The notes beneath the pieces were generated by a model, which saw only the letters and a list, made by a program, of their open reading frames with translations, was not told where the DNA came from and did no database searches. The position numbers and the translations under genes are program-made. Below are positions 59,375 through 64,000 of a DNA stretch of 64,000 nucleotides, piece by piece (position 1 is the first letter of the stretch; the number at the start of each line of letters is the position of its first letter). Source of the stretch: Frankia sp. QA3 (lineage in GTDB: Bacteria; Actinomycetota; Actinomycetes; Frankiales; Frankiaceae); assembly GCF_000262465.1 (NCBI RefSeq), contig NZ_CM001489.1, positions 1,835,441 to 1,899,440 of the forward strand, read 5' to 3'.

Positions 59375-60274
59375 GTGGTCGATCTGCCGTTCGCGCTGCC
59401 CGGCCGGTTCTGGCGGGGGAACCTGCACACCCACACCGACCGGTCCGACGGGGCGCTGCCACCGCAGGAGGTCGCGCGCCGCTACCGGGAGGCCGGCTAC
59501 GACTTCCTGGCCGTCACCGATCACTTCCGGGCGGCGTACGGGTTCCCGCTGACCGACACCCGGGCGCTGCGTACCCCCGGATTCACCACGCTGCTCGGCG
59601 CCGAGCTGCATGCCCCGCGCACCGAGCTGTCCTCGGAGTGGCACATCATCGCCGTGGGACTGCCCCTGGGCTTCCCGCCGCCCGAGCCGGGCGAGAGCGG
59701 GCCGGCGCTGGCGCGGCGGGCGCGCGCGGCGGGGGCGTTCATCGGCATGGCCCACCCCGCGGCGTCGCTGCTCACCCTCGCCGACGCCGAAAGCCTGGAC
59801 GCGGCCCACGCCGTCGAGGTCCACAACGCCCTGTCGGCCCGCGAGGACCGTGCCGACAGCTGGCATCTGACCGACATCCTGCTCACCCGAGGCCATCGCC
59901 TCGGCGCCTATGCCGCCGACGACGCGCATTTCCAGCCGCGAGACCCCCCTGCCTGCGCGGCCTGGGTCCAGGTCCGCGCGCGATCCCTCGACCCGCGGGC
60001 GCTGCTCGCCGCTCTCAAGGCCGGTCACTACTACGCCAGCACCGGACCCGACCTGCACGATGTCGCACTCCACGACGGCATGATCACGGTGCGCTGCTCG
60101 CCGGTACGGAAAATACTCCTCACCGGCGGCACCCCGGGCGCGCAGGTGATCGAGGGCGACGGTCTGACGGAATGCTCCCTGCCGGTGGCGATGTTCGGCC
60201 ACGGCTACTGCCGCGTCACCGTCGAAGACGCCACCGCCGGCCGCGCCTGGACCAACCCGATCCCGCTGAGCTAG
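59375..60274 (+). CDS. PHP-domain metal-dependent phosphoesterase
   Basis: 299 residues. The PHP metal site is seen as GNLHTHTDRSDGALPP, FLAVTDHF, GAELHAP, GMAHPAASLL, VEVHN and AADDAHFQP. These ligands are as in YciV/RNase AM-type and histidinol-phosphatase-type enzymes, which cleave phosphoesters with three metals. GTG 59375 is 6 nt after GGAGG; ATG 59369 directly abuts that site. It is divergent from the FabF-type gene. The last 15 codons have a weak second copy at 60478-60510. Confidence 0.82.
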   Translation: MVDLPFALPGRFWRGNLHTHTDRSDGALPPQEVARRYREAGYDFLAVTDHFRAAYGFPLTDTRALRTPGFTTLLGAELHAPRTELSSEWHIIAVGLPLGFPPPEPGESGPALARRARAAGAFIGMAHPAASLLTLADAESLDAAHAVEVHNALSAREDRADSWHLTDILLTRGHRLGAYAADDAHFQPRDPPACAAWVQVRARSLDPRALLAALKAGHYYASTGPDLHDVALHDGMITVRCSPVRKILLTGGTPGAQVIEGDGLTECSLPVAMFGHGYCRVTVEDATAGRAWTNPIPLS

Positions 60275-60603
60275 CACTCGGGGGAGGGTGACGGGCGTGA
60301 CCGAGGAGCTCGGAGGAATCGTCAGGACCCGGGGGTGCTGCCCGAACACGACGCGCCAGTTCGGGCCACGCGGCCCGAACTCGGCCGCCGGACCGAACCC
60401 GATGTCGACCTCGAGGCAGCCGGGTAGCAGAAAGACCCGAGAGACCGCCGAACGGCCGCGGCTCCTGCCGCGGCACCGTCACCACCGCCGGCCGCGCCTG
60501 GACCGAACGGTGTGCGACCTGCGGTACCGGCGGGAGCTCACGGCATTATGCGCGAAGCCCCCGCTCCCTACGGCGATTGGCCAGGTGGGACGTGCGGGGC
60601 TGG
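60275..60603. other. Convergent intergenic region with duplicated 3' end of the PHP gene
   Basis: 329 bp between convergent genes. 60478-60510 repeats the last PHP-gene codons (accgccggccgcgcctggac is shared with 60233-60252). A long hairpin lies at 60358-60381. No supported gene. Confidence 0.5.
60358..60381. terminator. Hairpin between convergent PHP and permease genes
   Basis: AGTTCGGGCC, loop ACGC, GGCCCGAACT: a perfect 10-bp stem. It could stop transcription from both sides. Confidence 0.65.
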
Positions 60604-62859
60604 TCAGTCGCTGCGGGCGGCTTCGGGTCCGGTGATGCGGCGCAGCAGCGGGAAGGTGGAGGCGATGACGGCGAGGGAGGCGAGCAGGCCGGCGAGGACG
60701 ATGAGGTAGTACTCGCCGGCGGGTGGCTGGAGCGACTGGTGCAGCTGGGCGCGTAGGAACAGGCCCGCGGCGAGGAATCCGGTTCCGATCGACACGACGG
60801 TGAGGACCAGCAGCGGCAGCGCGCTTTCCAGGGCGACGACGCGGCGCAGCATCCCGAGGGGGGCGCCGGCGAGCCGTAGCAGGCTGAAGGGCCGTCTGCG
60901 GTCGTTGAGGCCGGCCACCACGCTGACGGCCAGGCTGGCGCCGGCGATCGGCAGGCTGGTGAGGATCACGACGCTGGCCAGCTGCTGGTAGGCGGTGTTC
61001 AGCCGCAGGCCGCGTTCGAGGTCCTCGGCGATGGTGACGGGCTGGTAGGCGTAGGGGTAGGCGCGTTGGAGCACGGTACGGGCTCGCTCGACCGCGGCGG
61101 GACCGTTCGTGCCCACGGCGAGGGACTGGACCCCCAGGTGGTGCAGGTCGTCGGAGGACAGGGCGGCGGCGGGCCAGACCGTGGCGGCGTTGCCGCCTGG
61201 CGAGGCGTCGACGCCGGTGCCGAGGGTCGCGGTGTCCGCCCCGGCCGGGCAGCGGCCGAGAGTCGCGGTGGCGTGCAGCTCGGCGCAGGAGGCGACGCCG
61301 CGCAGCGGGCCGTGGCCGTAGCTGCCGGGGTCGGTGTGGATCACGGTCACGCCGGTCACGCCCGGGATCGAGCGCAGCTCGCCCAGCAGCGAGGTCGGGA
61401 CTGACGCGAGGTCCTGCAGTCCTGACGGTGTGTCGGTGAGGAACCAGTCGAGCAGGGTGTGGCGTTCCGCCGGGCCGCGGGGGGAGACGTGGGTGCGTGG
61501 GCCGCTGCCACCGTAGGCGTTGATCGTGGTGATGATCCCGACGGCGACGCTGGTGACGAACAGGGCCAGGACGAGGCCGCTGATCGCGCGAAAGCCCGCC
61601 TGCGGGTTGTCGGCGAGGCGGCGCCCGGCGATGAGCACGGCGGGCCGGTGGGTGCGCCGGGCCGCCAGGCGGGCCCCGACCAGGGTCAGCCACGGCCCGG
61701 CGGTGATCAGGCCGGCCATGGTCAGCAGGATCCCGGACAGGTAGGCCTGGACCTGGCCGGGGGTGCTGGCGGGGCTGCCGGCGTGGACGAACCAGGCCAG
61801 TTCGCCCAGGCCTGCCAGCAGGGGCAGGACGCGCCAGGCCCGTGGGGGGCGGGCGGTGACCTGGCGGGTCACGCCGAGCGGGGAGATGGTCACCCGGCGC
61901 AGTGCCAGGCGGGCTGCCACCGCGGTCGCGATCGGCACGCCGATCGCGACCAGCGCGACGTCGGGCAGGTTCAGCGACAGGTCGTCGGCGAAGAACGGTG
62001 CTCCGGTGAAGGGGATCGGCGCGAGCGCCGGGCGCAGCAGGCAGAACAGCCCGAACCCGCCGGCCACGCCGCCGATCGCCGCGACGCTCGACTCGACCGC
62101 CGAGATGACCGAGATCTGCCGCGGGGTCGCGCCGATCAGGCGCATGGCGGCGAAGCGCTGCTCGCGGCGGGCCGCGGACAGCCGGGTCGCGGTGCCGATG
62201 AAGATCAGGACCGGGAACAGCAGCGCGGCGGTGACGACGGACAGGACGAGGTCGATGCCGTTCGCGTTGATGCCGATGTCGAAGCACTGCCCGCTGCAGC
62301 TGCTGGGCGGGGTGGTGGCGATGGCGGTGACCTGCGTGGCCTGCGGGATGCCCGCGAGCTGGTCGGCGCGACGACCGACGATGATGATCAGGGAGTCCGG
62401 GGATGGCAGCGCCGAGGGGCCGAGGGTGGCGATCTGGCGTCCCGGGAAGCGGGCGCCGAGTTCGGCGGCCGGGGTGGTGCGCAGCAGCGCGGCGAGTGCC
62501 GGGGAGGCGGAGAACTGCCCCGGCCCGGGTAGCTGCGCGAGCCCCGGCGGGAGCGGTGAGTGCGCTCCGGTGGCGGCGACGTCGACCCGGCCGATCTGCT
62601 CGCCGTGGAACTGGTCGACGCTGAGCAGCCACCACAGCGGGTCCGCCGCGGCACCGCCAGCGGGCGGTGTCGCCGGGTTCGACGCGGCGCCGGTCGCCAG
62701 CCACGCGTAGCGGGCGTTCTGGGCGTTGACGGCGTTGATCCCGGCGAGGGTGGCCAGCAGCATGGCGACGCCCAGCGCCACGGCGACGGCGATGAGCGCG
62801 AGGCGCGCGGCCGCCTGCCGGCCGCCGCGCAGGGTCAGGCGCAGACCGAGGCGGATCAT
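60604..62859 (-). CDS. FtsX-like ABC transporter permease
   Basis: 751 residues. An N-terminal helix (ARLALIAVAVALGVAMLLAT), a large outer domain (about 45-210), helices with TRLSAARREQRFAAMRLIGA and TPRQISVISAVESSVAA (the MacB/FtsX signature of LxxLGAxxxQI type), a central block of helices, a second outer domain (about 460-640), and a last helix bundle. Such permeases move lipids, peptides or drugs out, or signal envelope stress. Its ATG overlaps the ATPase stop (ATGA), placing it last in the PadR, ATPase, permease operon. Confidence 0.88.
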   Translation of the reverse strand: MIRLGLRLTLRGGRQAAARLALIAVAVALGVAMLLATLAGINAVNAQNARYAWLATGAASNPATPPAGGAAADPLWWLLSVDQFHGEQIGRVDVAATGAHSPLPPGLAQLPGPGQFSASPALAALLRTTPAAELGARFPGRQIATLGPSALPSPDSLIIIVGRRADQLAGIPQATQVTAIATTPPSSCSGQCFDIGINANGIDLVLSVVTAALLFPVLIFIGTATRLSAARREQRFAAMRLIGATPRQISVISAVESSVAAIGGVAGGFGLFCLLRPALAPIPFTGAPFFADDLSLNLPDVALVAIGVPIATAVAARLALRRVTISPLGVTRQVTARPPRAWRVLPLLAGLGELAWFVHAGSPASTPGQVQAYLSGILLTMAGLITAGPWLTLVGARLAARRTHRPAVLIAGRRLADNPQAGFRAISGLVLALFVTSVAVGIITTINAYGGSGPRTHVSPRGPAERHTLLDWFLTDTPSGLQDLASVPTSLLGELRSIPGVTGVTVIHTDPGSYGHGPLRGVASCAELHATATLGRCPAGADTATLGTGVDASPGGNAATVWPAAALSSDDLHHLGVQSLAVGTNGPAAVERARTVLQRAYPYAYQPVTIAEDLERGLRLNTAYQQLASVVILTSLPIAGASLAVSVVAGLNDRRRPFSLLRLAGAPLGMLRRVVALESALPLLVLTVVSIGTGFLAAGLFLRAQLHQSLQPPAGEYYLIVLAGLLASLAVIASTFPLLRRITGPEAARSD

Positions 62860-63578
62860 GGCAGGAGCGGCGCGGCGGCGAAGGAGGTGACCGTGCCGTC
62901 GCGGACGATGATCTCGCGGTCGGCGTAGGCGGCCACGCGCGGCTCGTGGGTGACGAGGATGACGGTCGTGCCCTGCTCCCGGGCGCAGGAGACCAGCAGG
63001 TTCATGACGTGCTCGCCGGTCAGCGAGTCCAGGGCGCCCGTCGGCTCGTCGGCGAACAGGACCTCGGGGCGGGCGACCAGGGCGCGGGCCAGCGCGACGC
63101 GTTGCGCCTGACCGCCGGAGAGTTCACCGCAGCGCCGCGTCTGGGTTCCGTCGAGGTCGAGCCGGTCGAACCAGCTCCGGGCGCGGGCCAGCGCCTCGGC
63201 GCGAGGTGTTCCGCTCAGCAGCAGCGGCAGCGCGACGTTCTCCACGGCGCTGAGCTCGCCGACGAGCTGGCCGAACTGGAACACGAACCCGAAGCGGTCG
63301 CGGCGCAGCGCGCTGCGGGCGTTCTCGCGCATCGTGTCCAACCGGCGTCCGGCGAGGAGGATCTCGCCGGTGTCGGGGGTGAGAATGCCGGCCAGGCAGT
63401 GCAGCAGCGTCGACTTGCCCGAACCGCTGGGCCCCATGACGGCCAGGATCTCCCCGGCCTGCACCGCCACGCTGGCGCCGCGCAGCGCCGGCGTCGGCCC
63501 GAACGACAACCCCACGTCACGCGCCTCGATCAGCGCTCCGGGCGCATCGGGGTGCGCCCGCACGGTCTCGGCGTTCAT
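62856..63578 (-). CDS. ABC transporter ATP-binding protein (LolD/MacB-like)
   Basis: 240 residues. Walker A VMGPSGSGKSTLLHCLAGIL, Q-loop FGFVFQFGQLV, signature ELSGGQAQRVALARALVARP, Walker B EVLFADEPTGALDS, H-loop VILVTHEPR. This is the LolD/MacB/YknY branch that powers FtsX-type permeases. ATG 63578 overlaps the PadR stop and its TGA overlaps the permease ATG, a tightly coupled operon. Confidence 0.92.
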   Translation of the reverse strand: MNAETVRAHPDAPGALIEARDVGLSFGPTPALRGASVAVQAGEILAVMGPSGSGKSTLLHCLAGILTPDTGEILLAGRRLDTMRENARSALRRDRFGFVFQFGQLVGELSAVENVALPLLLSGTPRAEALARARSWFDRLDLDGTQTRRCGELSGGQAQRVALARALVARPEVLFADEPTGALDSLTGEHVMNLLVSCAREQGTTVILVTHEPRVAAYADREIIVRDGTVTSFAAAPLLP

Positions 63579-64000
63579 GCACGCACCATGTCCGCGAGTG
63601 CGTCGAGGCGGGCCGCGGTCAGCTCGATCCAGCGCAGATCGGCCTCCAGGTGGAACAGGCCGTGGTCGGCCAGCAGCGCGTCGACCATGCCGCCGGTCCG
63701 CTTCAGGGCGGTCAGCTCGCGCATCCGCTGCAGATGTGCGGCGCGTTGCAGGTCCAGGTAGCCCTCGGCGGAGCGCCCCGACATCAGGGCCAGCACGACC
63801 TTGACGAACAGCACCGTCTGCAGGTGGGGTTCGGGTTCGACCGGCTCGCGCAGCCACGTCTCGACCTCGCTGACCCCCTGCTTGGTGATCACGTAACGCT
63901 TGCGGTCGGGTCCCGCTCCGGGCTCGGTTTCGCCGACGAGCACTTTGCCGTCGCGGGCCAGGCGACCCAGGGTGGCGTAGACCTGCCCGAACGGCAACGG
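63575..64000 (-). CDS. PadR-family regulator, N-terminus outside window
   Basis: At least 141 residues are in view. LPFGQVYATLGRLARDGKVL is the recognition helix and wing entry of PadR proteins, then RKRYVITKQGVSEVETWLRE; the C-terminal helices (ADLRWIELTAARLDALADMV) form the dimer domain. The first part of the winged helix lies beyond base 64000. It is the first gene of the ABC operon and probably represses it until a substrate of the transporter binds. Confidence 0.85.
   Translation of the reverse strand, partial: PLPFGQVYATLGRLARDGKVLVGETEPGAGPDRKRYVITKQGVSEVETWLREPVEPEPHLQTVLFVKVVLALMSGRSAEGYLDLQRAAHLQRMRELTALKRTGGMVDALLADHGLFHLEADLRWIELTAARLDALADMVRA

Noticed and set aside
60479..62704. 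A 741-codon frame overlapping the FtsX permease
   Set aside because: Arg/Pro-rich shadow of the permease; the accepted frame has membrane helices and ATGA coupling to the ATPase.
1..64000. tRNA, rRNA or riboswitch genes
   Set aside because: I saw no cloverleaf with a TTCRA loop, no rRNA core sequence and no known riboswitch consensus; a covariance search would be needed to exclude small RNAs.

Overview
The window is very GC-rich (by eye about 70-74 % G+C), with GTG starts, strong third-position G/C bias and many actinobacterial families: tandem class III CoA-transferases, a WS/DGAT acyltransferase, an ECF sigma factor, MarR/TetR/ArsR/PadR regulators, and relics of IS607/IS605 and SpdB-like elements. 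It looks like chromosomal accessory DNA of a soil actinomycete, most likely Frankia or a close relative. This is inference from gene style; no rRNA or tRNA was seen to confirm it.

Layout. 1-9.5 kb: the 3' end of a secreted lipase gene preceded by a PAVTAS minisatellite, a deleted TnpB, an HAD phosphatase, a broken methyltransferase, a duplicated pirin scrap, a lipoprotein, a low-GC orphan gene (5060-6247), a kinase gene destroyed by a 17-bp tandem repeat, an intact pirin with a divergent MarR gene, and an alpha/beta hydrolase. 9.6-19.4 kb: a PAP2-type membrane enzyme, a double-domain CaiB/BaiF CoA-transferase, a class II glutamine amidotransferase, a PAS/GAF/GGDEF cyclase, a GGCT-like protein and a second CaiB. 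19.4-25 kb: an IS607 relic, a small membrane protein made of VVLGWL repeats, an operon of ECF sigma factor, helical-repeat protein and shikimate-kinase-like protein, then relics of an integrative element (DUF2637 and tyrosine-integrase pieces). 25-31 kb: a DUF1932 dehydrogenase, a DUF35 protein behind a thiolase scrap, a divergent MFS/MarR pair, and dihydrolipoyl dehydrogenase. 31.3-35.1 kb: a two-gene operon of an alpha/beta hydrolase and a caspase-like/STAND NTPase/TPR protein. It has the architecture of prokaryotic conflict (suicide or antiphage) systems and is the best candidate for an unusual system here.

35-44.5 kb: SDR plus MarR, WS/DGAT, a decayed MFS, small membrane proteins, a lipoprotein with an 18-bp proline-rich repeat, and an LCM-type methyltransferase. 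45-53.5 kb: a thioredoxin-reductase-like flavoprotein, NmrA/TetR divergent pair with a clear operator, an ABC exporter pair, a divergent PRPP synthase, and a CmtR-like metal sensor overlapping a CDF efflux gene. 53.5-60.3 kb: an MFS-GNAT fusion, a cluster of gene fragments, a GNAT-SGNH fusion, a FabF-type ketosynthase and a PHP-domain protein. 60.6-64 kb: a PadR, ABC ATPase, FtsX-permease operon whose first gene runs off the window.

Two themes recur. First, tandem minisatellites, most often 18 bp and so frame-preserving, sit inside at least six genes, while 17-bp repeats have broken two others. Second, a conserved palindromic intergenic element (core TCAACNNNGTTGA) occurs three times, always in the same orientation 100-200 bp downstream of a plus-strand gene.
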